Assembly (NCBI GenBank): GCA_018350325.1
Contig: JAEVLN010000005.1
Location: forward strand, 816,142 to 880,141
DNA length: 64,000 nucleotides
Reading direction: 5' to 3'
Source of the DNA: Globodera rostochiensis
Lineage: Eukaryota > Nematoda > Chromadorea > Rhabditida > Heteroderidae
Shown here: positions 1-12,200 of the stretch, one piece after another
Numbering within the stretch: position 1 is the first letter of the stretch
Layout of the letters: every line of letters starts with the position of its first letter
Position numbers and translations under genes: made by a program
The notes under the pieces: generated by a model
What the model was told of the DNA's origin: nothing
Databases searched by the model: none
Seen by the model: the letters and a program-made list of their open reading frames with translations, nothing else

Positions 1-178
1 CAGAAATTCTAACAAAAGTGTAAAAATCGGGAAAAAAAAAAGATTTTTCACATCTCCGAGATAAATTTCTAATGCCCAAGACAATTATTGCGTGTGGCTA
101 GGCCCTGGTTAAACTTAGTGTTTTTAAAAATACTCAAAAATGAATTTTGTTTTTTTCAAAATTTCTTTACATTTTTAG

Positions 179-1813
179 GTCCTTCGGTGTCACTTGCTGG
201 GAGATTTTGACATTTGGCGAATCGCCCTACAAGGATTTGCAGCTGAAGCGAGAAAAGTTGGCATCCGAGTTGGCCTACGAACTGGAAGGGGGCTACCGGC
301 TCAGACAGCCAACAAATTGCAGTCAGGAGCTGTACCAAGAATTGCTCAATTGTGAGTTAATGGGCTTCAAATTGTTTTTGCAGAATAATTTGAATGTTAT
401 GTAATTTTGAGTTGCTTAAAAATTTTTTTAAAAATATATGAATTTAACTTCAGGTTGGCTGGTGGATCCGGACTCACGTCCAAATTTTTTACAAATCAAG
501 CAACGTTTTGAGCAATTTTGTCGCGCTCCGCACATTTATATTCAAGTCCGTTTTTCGTGCATTTGAAAGTTTTTTGTTTTTTTAATTGTTGTAATTTTTA
601 ATCGTTAATAGATTTTTTAATTGGTTATTTATTTAAAATAATTTTTTTTTGAAGGATCGACAGGCCAACCAGCGTCTCAACTCACTGCTGGACACTGATC
701 AACGAGCGATGATTGAACGACTGCTGCGCGACAACGACTTTTTGGACCCGGTGCGGGTGGTTTGATATTTTGCAGCTCTTACGTCATTTCTTCCCGTGTT
801 GACCAATTTTTGTTCACATTTTTGCTAGCGATTTATTTATTTTTAAATTCTGTTTATTATTTTGTCCTTTTTTAGGTTGGACTTGACCCGGCCGAGTACT
901 GTAGCAGCTGGTTGCAACGTGCAGCGCACGCTGCAGGCTGCGATACGCCTGACGACGACGCGAATGCAAGACGCATAAGCGTGCATACGATGAGCACCGA
1001 GTGCTGCTTCTCCGCATCGCCACCACCGCTGCCGACCTGTGACGTACCGGACGCGCGCGCGTTCGCGCCACGCTCGAGGGTTCGACTAAGAATTTCGAAT
1101 ATTTAAATTTTATATTGAGTTTAAATTTAATTTTATTGAAAAATCGGCTTCAGAATGCGCCGTGCCATCGTTTGGGGAGCACTGGCACCGGCTCGACGCG
1201 CTACAAATCGGACCCGGTGGGCCGAAAATGGTCCCAATCGACGACCGGCGGAGGGTCGGCTCGTAATGGGGAAGAGGACGACGACGATGCTGATCAAGGT
1301 AACATAACTTGACTTTATCAGCGGTCAAAACCTAAAATCTGATCAGCCGAGAATTGATCCCGAAGTCGAGATTTTATTCATAATCTATCCCAATTTAGAT
1401 GTAGGTTCTGGGGGAGGTGATGACGAAGTACACTATCTGATGCCGAAACGGACAAAAAGTGCCGAACAAAGGAGCAGCATCAGTGACAACGGCACAACTA
1501 CAGTAGGGAATACTACGGTAGCCGGTGGGACGGACACAGTTGGCGCACGAGTTTCCGAACTGTACACACCGGTGGTGGAAGGTTTTTGGAGCCTTTTTTA
1601 AAATTTTATTTTGCATAATATTATTTTATAATAAATTTAAAAAAATAAAATTTTTAAGCCGAAAATCTGCCAAACTACATAAACGATGTGCCGCAAACGG
1701 TGCTTGAATACGCAAATGGGTCCGTGCCAGTGCCGAACAATTACGAAAATACGCCAAAGGCATACTCAGCGACGGCCCTGGCAACGAAATGCCAAAGTGA
1801 AACAGTGATGTGA
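179..1813 (+). CDS. let-23: EGF-receptor tyrosine kinase, 3' part (LET-23-like)
   Basis: This is the C-terminal end of a receptor tyrosine kinase; the 5' part lies outside the window. Exons: 179-351, 454-545, 655-750 (or 756), 876-1079, 1154-1298, 1399-1581, 1659-1813, all joining in frame. The first exon reads SFGVTCWEILTFGESPY, the kinase C-lobe segment typical of EGFR (subdomain IX), followed by CWLVDPDSRPNF (subdomain XI) and a linker ending NDFLDP then GLDPAEY, which parallels the start of the EGFR tail. The tail carries Tyr in YLMP, YINDV, YANGS and YENTP. The last three are Y-x-N sites, the Grb2/SEM-5 SH2 consensus. The protein ends SETVM, a possible class I PDZ ligand; LET-23 likewise ends in a PDZ ligand bound by LIN-7. 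The role would be an EGF-like signal receptor in the plasma membrane acting through Ras. The donor at 751 or 757 is ambiguous. Confidence 0.88.
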
Positions 1814-3286
1814 TTTTATTTATTGTAATATTTTGTTGTTCAATAATCACATCGTGTAACGCGGGTTCAAATGTGCACGCTAAAGTTGGTCGAAACCGGG
1901 ATTTTTGAAAAAAATGCGAGATCACATTTTAGTCCCAAAATGCAAATTTCAGTACCAGTCCCAACCAACTTTAGTGCAGCAATGACCATCCATTTTTAGT
2001 CATTTCATTAGTAACCCAACAGTCCAAATTCTTTTTTATTAATGCCCCATAAATACAGCCAAATTCTTTTGTATAAAATGTTTACAATTCTATAAAAATA
2101 AACGGTTTCAAACAAAAATTAGCGGAAAATTGGTTTAAATTGGCACATGTTTATTCTTTTGGTTATTATTAGGGCTCGGATTTATATGCACCAAAAATGG
2201 CCAAAACATGCATTTTTAACATTTTTTGCCAAAATAAGCTACAAAATCCTCAAAATATGCTAAATTTCGTTTTTTATTACATTTTTGTTAAAGCATTTTG
2301 AGTCAAAAAAGTGCCAAAATATGCAAAACATGCAATTTCAAAATGGTCAAAAAAGAAAAAGACCAACGTAACAACATCTTTTTTGAGCTTTACATCGAAA
2401 CTTAATTGGACTAAAAATATGCAAAATGCATATAATCCGAGCCTTAGTTATTATCTTTAAATTATTTTTCCAAGAAAATTTTTTCAGAATGTTCAAAATT
2501 TAATTTAATAAGAATTCCAAAAAAGGGATGCTTGTTTGGTATTTGATTTCCTGAGAGAAGCCTAAAATAGCATTTCATTGCCCCGAAAGTTTCAAAGTCA
2601 GGGTTTCAGCGGGTTATCCAAAACGTTACCTTTTTCTCGACACAAAACCCGATCCGACTGGTCAATCCGACCTGACAATTATTGATTGGCTAAACCCTAT
2701 GATCTCCTGAAAGCTGAGAGAAGCTCAAAAATGTCTAGTTGGTGTTTAATTATGAAATTGTCCCCATTGCCTATGTTATTTAATTCGATTTTAAATATAA
2801 GTAAATTTAATTTATTTAACAAATTGGCTGCCCGGTTCGGGTGTAGAACTCTGCAATCTTTACGATTAATGCTTTACCCAGAAGTTTTTGCCGTTCTTCA
2901 AAAATCACTTTTCACGGAATCACGTCTGCAGCACGCGGAAAATAACTAATCCAATGTCATGACCGCCGTTGTGTTGGTGTGACGACCTTGTCCTTCGTAG
3001 TCAATTAATCAAAATGATCATCAAAAATCGTCGAATGGTTTGTTAGCGCGTTGTGACCTTCTCATCTTCTGACCTTCTCATCTCCTTATAAATGATATGA
3101 AAATTATTGCTGTTAATTTTCTGATCAATTAATTTGATGCACGTGAAAAATTCGCTAATTTTATTTTTGTGTAATAAGAATAAGAAATGGACTCACTGTA
3201 TTTATACAGCATTTGAAATTTAGATCTTTTATAATGATCTCTTTTTTTATTCAGTGATTTCCAATTTTATCGTAAATTTATAAAAG
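1814..3286. other. intergenic, one hAT-like element inside
   Basis: This is AT-rich sequence between the receptor gene and the peptide gene. Apart from the terminal-inverted-repeat element at 2170-2446 I see no convincing coding frame, RNA gene or repeat. The open frame near 2686-2949 starts at TTG and looks non-coding. Confidence 0.5.
2170..2446. mobile_element. hAT-like MITE, 277 bp, word ATATGCA
   Basis: The tips are TAGGGCTCGGATTTATATGC at the left and, reverse-complemented, TAAGGCTCGGATTATATGC at the right. An 8-bp direct duplication GTTATTAT flanks it at 2162-2169 and 2447-2454, the hallmark of hAT insertion. The interior iterates ATATGC/ACATGC words in both directions. There is no transposase frame, so it is non-autonomous. 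Confidence 0.85.
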
Positions 3287-3484
3287 ATGCATTTTCTTCA
3301 ACCATTCTGTTCCACAATTTTGGTGCTGACTCTGCTGATCATTATGGCTTCGTTCCATGGCACCGTCCAAAGTGCCGTTAGGCATCGTCGAGAGTGGCTG
3401 GTCGGTGCCCGAGGCGCTGGCGGCGCCGATTTGGTCTCCATAGGCAGCGGCGACTTTTGGAGTCTGTTCGGGCGGCGTCGATGA
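3287..3484 (+). CDS. candidate amidated neuropeptide precursor, 65 aa
   Basis: Single-exon frame starting ATG at 3287. Residues 1 to about 29 form a signal peptide with the hydrophobic core ILVLTLLIIMASF. It is followed by AVRHRR, a basic processing site, then a 26-residue segment beginning EWLVG and ending SGDFWSLF, then G-RRR and the stop. Gly followed by a tri-arginine is the classic signal for proprotein-convertase cleavage and C-terminal amidation, so the expected product is one secreted peptide ending FWSLF-amide. I do not recognise the family; it is not an RF-amide. The codons are GC-richer than the AT-rich flanks, which supports real coding. It could be incomplete if a 5' exon exists. 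Confidence 0.6.
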   Translation: MHFLQPFCSTILVLTLLIIMASFHGTVQSAVRHRREWLVGARGAGGADLVSIGSGDFWSLFGRRR

Positions 3485-4275
3485 ACAAAATGCTCCCACT
3501 GCTGGTCCGATCACGTTTGGGAAACACGGCAAAGAATTCCAATCACTTTTGCACCAAATCACTAATTTTAGAGCACAAAATAATATTTGCAATTTAATTG
3601 TATTGACAATTGCAATTTTATACGAGATAATATTTAAAACCAAAATTGTTCGTATTTAAACAATTTTTTATTAAGTAAAATAAGTTTGAATATTTTATGA
3701 AAAATTTAAAATCTAAGATTTCAAAAGTTAGCTAGCACAGGCAAACTGACCAAACGCCATTTTGTTAAATTTTGGTTTGAATTAATTTTAACTTTTGTGC
3801 CAATCGGACCCCAAACAACAAAAAAACACATTTTGTCTTTTTCCACGCTCAGCTTTCCAAATTTTCACTCAAATCAAAGTCTGCTCAAATGGTACTGAAA
3901 AAAGCAAAAATATTCGTCGATCGATCGAAAGGGATTTAAGCACAACTAAAACGTATATTCGCCCATCGATCAGTTCATTTGCTGAACATTTCAACGAACA
4001 CATGACAGCCCATCGAGGAATTTGCCCGTTACACAAATTTTTATATATTTTTTGAGGAAATTCCATGGAAAACGTTGGGAATGTGAGCAAACATTTGCTC
4101 CTCTATTTTAGCTTCTTTCAACCCATTCGATTGACCTGCACGGAATTCATTTTGTTTTTGTGAAAAATAGCGAATTTTTGCTAGATAAAATTTTTGAATA
4201 TATTTTATTTAAAAAGAATTTTCTTAAATTTATATATTTATGTCATTGAATTGATTTGGAAAATTTGTGTTAAGA
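3485..4275. other. intergenic, nothing recognised
   Basis: AT-rich spacer between the peptide gene and the WPP-motif gene. No coding, RNA or repeat signal seen on either strand. Confidence 0.5.
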
Positions 4276-5296
4276 ATGGCACCTCCGCCTCCGCCAAAAG
4301 GAAATGCCCATAGTTCTGGCAAAGAAAATTCGGTATTCAATTCAAAAGATGCACAATAAAAATGAAAAACTTTGTTCTAATCAAAGTATTTAAAAAAACA
4401 GTCTAAAAAAAATTTTGTTAAAATTTTTATAGTTTTCATCAAAATACGTAGCATTTGCTATAATAGTTAAAAATAAAAACAATAAAAAATGGTTAAAATT
4501 CGCAGGATGAACAACAACAGGAATCAGAAGTGCCAGAATGGGCCCAGAATGATGTAGATAAATAAAATTTGAAAATGTTTGGCACTTTTTTTTAAATTAA
4601 AGGTGGAGCACCCCGTGCTGAAGGTGTTCGGCTTCCAACCAAACCGTTTGGGACGGGAATGGCCTCCAAACCCGGCACAGCCTGAGGACATTCAACTTGG
4701 GTTACTTACAATTTTCAAAAAATGTAAAAACAGATGAACTTTGAAGATTCATAAAAAAATATATTTCTTCAGTGAATACAGGGTGACACAAAAGTCCTGC
4801 ACCACTTATTTTTTACCATAACTTTTTTCAAACATAAAATCAAATTAGGCCAAAAACCAATCAAAATGTACACAAAAGAGTAGAGAATAGTTTTATAAGT
4901 TTCAAAAGTGGTGCAGGACTTTTGTGTCACCCTGTAATAATAATAAGATTTTCTTGAAAGGTCGTTAAACATTATCAGCATTATCAGAATATTTTATTTG
5001 AAATAAAATCTTAAAATTTAGACACGCCAATAAGCACAAAACACTGGGGGACCTTGACTGGCTGGCAGTATGATTCCATATATTCAATGAAATAAATAAT
5101 TAATTAATTAATTTTAATTTTAAGGGTCCTGCTGAGGCAGTGCCCGTCCGAGAGCAAGTGCCGTTGCGAGGTATCCATTTTTTTTTATTAAAAAAATAAA
5201 TACCAAATTTTTGGAGGTAAACTGAATGCGCAATGGCCACCGCCAGAGAAGGAATATCGCGTGGAACTTTTGCTGCCTGAGGGGGTCAAACAGTAG
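4276..5296 (+). CDS. small proline/WPP-motif protein, six exons, 124 aa
   Basis: Exons 4276-4332, 4506-4553, 4603-4700, 5022-5067, 5125-5170 and 5217-5296 join in frame with GT-AG introns and give a 124-residue protein. It starts M-A-P5-K and contains the acidic stretch DEQQQESEVPEWAQND, then GFQPNRLGREWPPNP, then near the C-terminus AQWPPPEKEYRVELLLPEG. The two WPP motifs in similar settings suggest a repeated binding motif. There is no signal peptide or membrane segment, so it is probably intracellular. I do not recognise the family. Intron 3 hosts a 156-bp mariner-type MITE. The consistent phases across five introns argue strongly for a real gene. Confidence 0.75.
4779..4934. mobile_element. 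Tc1/mariner-type MITE, 156 bp, in an intron
   Basis: Perfect terminal inverted repeats of about 29 bp, with tip CAGGGTGACACAAAAGTCCT, and a TA on each side (4777-4778 and 4935-4936). A TA target duplication is the Tc1/mariner signature. It sits in intron 3 of the WPP gene, far from the splice sites, and has no coding capacity. Confidence 0.9.
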
Positions 5297-5587
5297 CCCT
5301 AAAAATACCGTAATCCATCGCGAGGATCAGACGAAAACGTAGATATTTAAATTGATACGACGAAGAAGCAAACATTTTTATTGGGGATGCACAGAATTGG
5401 ATAAAGTATTGTTATTAATACCCACCCCAAAATAAATCTAAAATTATTAATGATTAAAAAATATCAACCAAATTTACTCCAAAATTTATCAAAAAACAAA
5501 TAATGCAACAATTTTTCAAAAAATAATGTCAATTTTTCAAAATGTTCTGTTTTCGCATTTCCATACTTCGTTCTTCTTCTTCTTCCC

Positions 5588-6474
5588 TCAATCTTCTTCC
5601 TTACTCTCACTGCTAACATCAGTTTCTTCACCGTCTTGATGGACATCATCCTGTTCAGGGTCATCCTGTCCGTCTTGATGGTCTTCATCATGTTCTTCAG
5701 GGTCATCATTTTGCTCTTTTGTTTGATGGTTTGGTGAATGGAGTTGTTCATCACTTATTTCTTCCTCCGAAGGTGACGACTCCTCTTCCAAAATGTCCTC
5801 CGGATCACTTGCCGGTTCCGGATTGTTGTACATCACTTGGAAACATTCGTAAAATCGATTATCGGTTTTTGCCATTTGTTCCTTCATCTCGGCATAACTA
5901 ACGTACTCTCGAAAGACATAGCATCCACTGTCTACTCCCTTACAAAGCAATACCGTAACCTTTTGATTATCTTTCAGTGATACTTTCTCGTTTTGCACGA
6001 CCATCGCATTAAAATTCCACTTGAAATTGCCATCGTCATCGGTCGTAATTGCGATCTTTTGCACATTTTCGTCGTGAACATCGGCTTTAAATAAAAGAAT
6101 TACACTTTTTATTTATTAATATTTGAATAAAGAAATGATTTTTTACATCATTCATTTATAAATATTTCCAAACAAAAATTCTTTTTTTTTGATAAATGAT
6201 TAAATTTGATAGTTTCCAAGAGTTAACTACAAAACTTACCAAAAATCAGATAAATTTGGTATTTAGCAGGTGGCAAAACTTTGTATTTAGCGCAAATTTT
6301 GCCACACTCAGAAAAGTTTATGCCTCGCAACTTTCCAAGGTTTGAAAAGTTTAAGCCTTTGCGCAACTTTCCAATTCCAAAGGAACGCTTTTTGTTATTT
6401 CCATCGGCGTTATCATCCATCGCGAAACAGCCCTGGACAACCAGAAATGCCAAAGTTAACGAGACAAATGCCAT
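5588..6474 (-). CDS. secreted protein with acidic tail, two exons, 243 aa
   Basis: Exon 1 runs 6474-6240 and exon 2 runs 6084-5588; the junction is phase 1 with a canonical GTAAGT donor. The N-terminus is a clear signal peptide (MAFVSLTLAFLVVQGCFA), followed by a basic region (NNKKRSFGIGKLRKG) with two CxxxC cysteines. A central globular part includes WNFNAMVVQNEKVSL and VTVLLCKGVDSGCYVFREYV. The last 65 or so residues are extremely acidic and low in complexity (EEESSPSEEEISDEQ, then many Asp/His/Gln). There is no transmembrane segment, so it is predicted to be secreted. The family is unrecognised. In a plant-parasitic nematode such an architecture makes it a candidate effector, which is inference only. 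Confidence 0.75.
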
Positions 6475-6562
6475 AAATAAATTTTCTTCGAAATAAAATA
6501 TTCTAAAATATAATTTTTATGTTTTCTCTTATAAAATAATTCATTTAAAATGTTATGTCATA

Positions 6563-7636
6563 CCGTATTTCCTATAATAGAACCCCCGGGGGCTCTATTG
6601 TTCAATTGTTCAACCCCCCCCCCCCCAAAAAAGGGGGGCTGTATTAGAGAGGGGGGCTCTATTAAGGGGGGGGGCTCTATTGTTCAACCTAATTTTTTAG
6701 AAAATCTTAACAAAATTTGCAATTGGACAATTTTGACTTTTTTTTCTGGCAAAATCAATAAAGAATAGAAATTCTATTATTGAATAACAAAATTTTTCGA
6801 TATCTATGAGTTACCCAACCATTTTTCTGGGAAACCCTTGGTAAGATTTGGAAATTTATTGATGCCTTCAACAATTTTTTGCTCAGCAATCGGATGAATT
6901 AAAAAAAATGCAGAACTCAGCTTAAAGTTTGAGATTTTTAAAATAAAATAAAGTTTAAAAAATGCAGCAAATTAGGACATTGTTTACTTTTTGAGATGGT
7001 TTCTCCATTTTAAAAAATTTAAAAGTTAATCTCAATTTTTTGTCAAAATAATTTTCACAAAAATTCATAACTAAACATTGTCAAAAAGTTAAAAGTTATT
7101 AAACTTTTTATTATTAAAGGAATTATTTGATTAAAAAATAAATTCGAATATGCCCTCTATTTTACCCGATTTTGAATCCCGGACCCGGATTCAATCAATT
7201 TTGGAAAAATAAAATCTTTCCAAAAATCTATTTTGGCCTCAAAATCATTAATGCCCGAAATTTTGCCCAGCCCTGGTACCTAGGTAATCTCAATTTATTG
7301 TCAAATTAATTTTCACAAAAAGCAGGAAATTCAAAATCAATAAGGTATTGAGCTAGAGTTAGTGAAATCGTCTATAATTTAGAACAGCTAACGTGGAATT
7401 AAAAACAAAAATGTGCATTATATGAGAAAGCGAGAATAAGTACCTATTTTTGGCAAAATGTATTATTTATGCATTCAATATTTTCAAAAATTAGGGGGGG
7501 GGCTCTATTAGGGGGGGGGCTCTATTTTAGGGGGGGGGGCTCTATTTTAGGGGGGGGGCTCTATTGTTCAACCCCCCCCCCCCCCAAAAAGGGGGGCTCT
7601 ATTAGAGGGGGGGGGGCTCTATTATAGGAAATACGG
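6563..7636. mobile_element. TA-target TIR element, CCGTAT family, 1,074 bp
   Basis: The left tip is CCGTATTTCCTATAATAGAA and the right end is its inverse, with TA on both sides (6561-6562, 7637-7638). Just inside both ends are repeats of a G-run plus CTCTATT, concentrated at 6580-6690 and 7490-7620. The interior is AT-rich without a transposase frame. It belongs with the elements at 17924 and 28745, which share the CCGTAT tip and the TA target. Confidence 0.8.
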
Positions 7637-7924
7637 TATTCACTTAAAAAACTAAAATATCTGCATATATTAATATTAAAACAAAATTTCAGAAAGTCAT
7701 TTATCTATAATAAATAAATGTATAGGATTACAATGAATAATATATGTTAAGAATTGGATTTATATTATAAGGAAATCAATAAGACTACGTATAAAATAAT
7801 TCTTGACGTTGACTTATAAAAAAATCGATTTAATGTAAAAATAAAATAGTAAAGTTGAAAATAAAAACTGCGTGAAAAAATTCGAAAAAATTTTGTGAAT
7901 TTTAGAAAAATTTTGGCAATATGC

Positions 7925-8060
7925 CTTTAAATTTTTCTATCCTAATATATAACAGAGAAAAATTGAAAATGAATGCACAAAAGACAATTGTTGTCGCGTT
8001 TGTCATTGCCATTGCTTTTAGAACCAAATATTAATTAACTAAATATTTTCATAACCCAAC
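7925..8060 (+). pseudogene. deleted remnant of the small secreted gene
   Basis: The leader and the first 15 or so codons (start ATG 7969, reading MNAQKTIVVAFVIAIA) match the small cysteine-rich secreted genes at 34190 and 54689. After the signal-peptide codons the sequence jumps to TTTTAG-ACCAAATATTAATT, which in locus A lies about 440 bp further on (34695-34737). All cysteine codons are gone, so this is a deletion derivative of an A-type locus. Confidence 0.8.
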
Positions 8061-9212
8061 CCTTCGGGGGAGGAAATTGGGTTTTATTTCACATTCGGCT
8101 TTTTTTGGGAATTCTTTAGAAAAACATCTTGCAATTTACGGGTAAATGCAGCGCATTGAACCAAGCAAAAAACGAATTTTTAAAAGGTCTTTGAGGATTT
8201 CAAATATTTCTTTTCTAAATGATTAATAGAGCGCGGATTTATATTGACTAATAAAGACGAAATATTGACTTAAAATATTGACCAAAAAATTCCAAAATAT
8301 TGACCAAAAACCCAAAAAAGTGCCAAAATATTGATTTAAAAAATGTGCAAAAACTGACCAAATTCAGTCAAATTTTGCGTCAATTTTTAGAATAAAAAAA
8401 TTTTCTAAAAATTTTGACCAAAAGGGTCCCCCTATGGTTTTTGGCCAACTTTGAGGAAATAACTTTCTTCATAGTGCTTTTCGAAAATTTTTTTTTGCGG
8501 ATTCATACTCAGCTCGACGATCGGAGTCGATTGACATATAAATTGTTATGAAATTCAATCCCGTCAGTATTCTTCAATTTTACCACTAATTTTTCTTTTT
8601 TTATTGATTTGACCAAACATAGGATTTTGCCTCAATATTCATATTTTTTTATTAAATTTTAAACGATTTCTTACAAAGTTTCCGCTCCACATTCATTCAT
8701 TCATTTCCCCCCCCCCCCCAAACATCGATTTTCGATTACCGCCACCACCACCACACATTCCAACGCTTTGCTCAAGGCGAATCTGCTGCTTCCCCCCGTT
8801 ATTCGCCCACCAATAATAATTCATCATCCATTCATATTTCCCAGCAACTTAATATAATCAAAAGTTGGGGACTTGAGAATGAGAAATTCGAACATCGGAT
8901 TCTAAAAATCGAAATTCAAGTCCTAAAAAACAGAAAAAAATTGAAAAATCAGACCTAAAACACCCGCAAAATTTAAGGATTGTTGAAAGCTTCAATTCGC
9001 TCGTACAAAATTGGGTGGGCACAAATGATTGAATTAAATGAAAAGTTTTGGCGTTTGCTTCAAAATGTTGCACTTCCATTGATGGACTTGCCTTAGGCAA
9101 CTTTTTACACAATTTGAATAAACTGTCCTTTTTAGATTTTAAGATATAACAAATTTATGCGGAATTTTAATAAACACAATTTTTGTTTGTAAAATCAGCA
9201 CCCCAAATTTTT
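8061..9212. other. intergenic; partial hAT end at 8229, merlin upstream region
   Basis: At 8229 there is one hAT-like tip (TAGAGCGCGGATTTATATTG) followed to about 8400 by iterated ATATTGACC words; the opposite end is missing. The same word array occurs inverted at 58660-59110. A C-run and CATT repeats lie at 8690-8720. AAAATCAG at 9191-9198, just before the merlin start, could be a trans-splice acceptor. No coding seen. Confidence 0.45.
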
Positions 9213-12200
9213 ATGGGCCGAATGTTGGAATGGCTGACCGAGCATGGAAAGCCGCTCAGAGTGAAGGTCACCACAATGGACGCGGACCTAAACGAACTCA
9301 GCCTTGAAGTGTTTTTTTTTATTATTACAAAAATAATATTATTCAACTCGATATTTTTTCTATTTTTCGAAAAATTAATCTTACAAATTATTGCAAAATT
9401 TAGAGGGATTCTGTGGGCCAACATCTGTTTGATACAGTATGCAAAATCATCGGTCTTCGTGAGATATGGTACTTTGGACTGTGCTTCACCAACCGCAAAG
9501 GGTTCACCTGCTGGCTTCAGATGGACAAAAGGGTTTTTGCATTTATTCACTGAATTCCGAATGTTTTTTGGTTATTTAAATGTAAAAATTAAACATTTCA
9601 AATTTTAAAGCGTTTAAAAAGTACTGATTTCCAACATTCAAAAAAGTTCAATTTACCATTTTAAAATAGGTTTTTAATAATTGTAAAACCTTTTCTGGAG
9701 TCTTTAGAATTCATTAATTGCAGTGATTTGATGGGAACGGGACTCTCGTTAGTGTTTTTTAAAATCATCCGGGATAGGTGCCTAAATTCGGGCTATTATT
9801 ACGGTCTTTTCTTAATTTCCGGTCATGAATAGGGAGGGGGGGGGGCGTATTTTATTTTGATGATTTTGAAATTAAATTCCAAAAAAAGTCAAATTCTTAG
9901 CCTCATTCGCCCTGTCCCTTTAGATCAGAGATCAAAGCGTGCCAAAGCAGCCGGACGGCTCACTGCACTTTCTTTTCCTGGTCAAATTCTTTCCCGAGTC
10001 GGTGAAGGGCGAGCTGATCCAGGACCTGACCAGGCACCTGTTCTTCCTCCAAATCCGGCAGTCCATTCTCACCATGGACCTTTACTGCCCGTCGGAGGCG
10101 GTAAAATTTATTAAAAAAATCGAAATCCTTAAATATTGAATTATTGAAAAAAATAGCGTAGAGTACAAAATGGTCCAGGAATTCTTTACATTTTTTAACC
10201 AAAAATTTAAGTTTCTAAAATGTACGAATTCTCTCATTTTTTTAGTATATTTTAAAACTTTCAAGGCCAACTCTGGCCCCTAGGCACAGGCAATCTTTGG
10301 TTATTTCGAATTTTTTAAATTTTTGATTAGGACTTTTATTCTTGGCAAGCCCGTTCTGTTTGTTGTTAACCTCCTTCGCTGTTTGCACAAATTTTCTATT
10401 TTTTTTTATTATTTTTTGAATTAGGCCATTCTGTTGGCTTCCTACGCTGTGCAGGCCCTATACGGTGACCAAGGACAACATCAGCAGCAGCAGCAGGCCG
10501 AACAATTAGACTTGGCCAAGCTGTTGCCGGTGTCGGTGCTGCAGCAATATGAGCTGACGGCCGACATGTGGGAGGAGAAGATCCGCAGCTGGTGGGCCAA
10601 TAACAGCGGACTGTCCAAGGAGGAGGCGGAGGAGGAGTTCCTGTGCGTTGCTGAAGAGTTGGACATGTACGGCACCCAGTACTACCCGATCAGGGTACTT
10701 TTTCCTACACAGGGTACAAGTAGGGTAGGTCCCGGGAGGGGGGGGGGAACCGGGGATCCCCGGCTATTCTTATCCCCGTCCTCGTTCACCGGTTTGCCCA
10801 TCCCCGAAAACGGGGATCCCCGGTCTCATCCCCGCCGGGGACGGGGATGAAAATGCACCCCTAAAGATGGCTACCAGATCAGAAATTTTAATGATTATAT
10901 TCATTTACTGTTTGCATCTTAAGTGAATTGGTGTTCTATTTGGTTTGTCTTCCTGAAAGTCTTATGTTTAGTGATGGGTTCGAACTCGCCTGGGTGCTAG
11001 TACTTTTTTTAATTTTTTCCGGTTCTGTCGCGTTAAGTTGCCCTTATCTTCTTTACGCTCTTTTACAAAAAAATCTCGACAACTCTTAGCTAATATCGTT
11101 AAATCTTCAAAGAAATTTCCCCAACGGACCGCCCATTCCTAAAAAGCATAATAAATTACCGATTTTAAGTTGCAAAATCTCTTAACAAATTGGGTCAAAA
11201 ATTCAAAATTTTTTTGGGCGGCGCCTATCGGCACCGCCGACATCCTCCTACCTAAAGCATTTTTTTGAAAAAAAATTCCAAAGCAAATTCTTAATTTTGC
11301 CAAAAAAGCCTTTTCTTAGGGGTGCACTTTAATTTGAAGAAATTCGGATTTTTTTTTAAAAGTCCCCCAAAAAATTGCATTTTTCAAAAATGCGCCCCTA
11401 AAAATGGATTTTGCCCATCCCCGAGGATCCCCGTTCCCCGGTTTGCCCATCCCCGAATCGGGGATCCCCGGTTTGTCCGTCCCGGTATCCCCGTCCCCGG
11501 GTTGACCGGGGATCCCCCCCCCCCCTACCCTAGGTACAAGTCTTTGATCAGGGTAAATTTTTTGATCAGTTTACGAATCTCTGTTTGGGAAAAGATTTTT
11601 TGATCAAGTTGTGGTCTTGCATAGGGTATGTGATCCAGGAGTTCCCACCCATCTCAAACATTACAAAGTTTAAGGCCTATGTTTGGACAAATATTAAGAA
11701 AGTTATATCACGAAAACTCTGAAAACCCCAAATTTTGGCAGTTTCACAAATAAACTTCTTGGAATACTAGCATAAGTATTGTGTTTTGCCAAATTTAGAA
11801 TCAAAAGGACGCCGAGCTGCTGTTGGGCGTGTCCGCGTACGTTTTGAATTTCTAATAAATTTTCATTTTTTTTTTAAATTTTGCACTACACATAAAAATG
11901 CTGTAAATGAATTGTTCTCAGCCTTGGAGTGGGCATCTTCGAAACGGACAACAAGCTGAGCCCTCGTCCGTTCTTCCCCTGGACCGAGATCAAATGCATT
12001 TCATTCAAGCACAAAATGTTCACCATCTACACGGCGGACAAGAGCAAAATCAAGTTCCGGGCCCAGGACATGTCCATCAACCAAGCAAGCATTTTTTATT
12101 TATTATTTAAGCGGAGGTTTTCAATATTATCCCATCATTCGGTTGAGCAATTTTGAGGGAAAAAATTGCTTTGAGTTATTAGAATTTGTAAAATTTTTAA

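Noticed and set aside
2686..2949. Open frame of 87 codons downstream of the EGF receptor gene
   Set aside because: It starts at TTG, has AT-rich unbiased codons and resembles no family.
5464..5754. Minus-strand frame rich in Met/Lys overlapping the acidic protein gene
   Set aside because: It is a shifted reading of the acidic tail of the secreted protein at 5588-6474.
6580..7620. CRISPR-like array in the G-run/CTCTATT repeats
   Set aside because: The units are degenerate subterminal words of a TIR element, vary in length, and sit in a eukaryotic genome.
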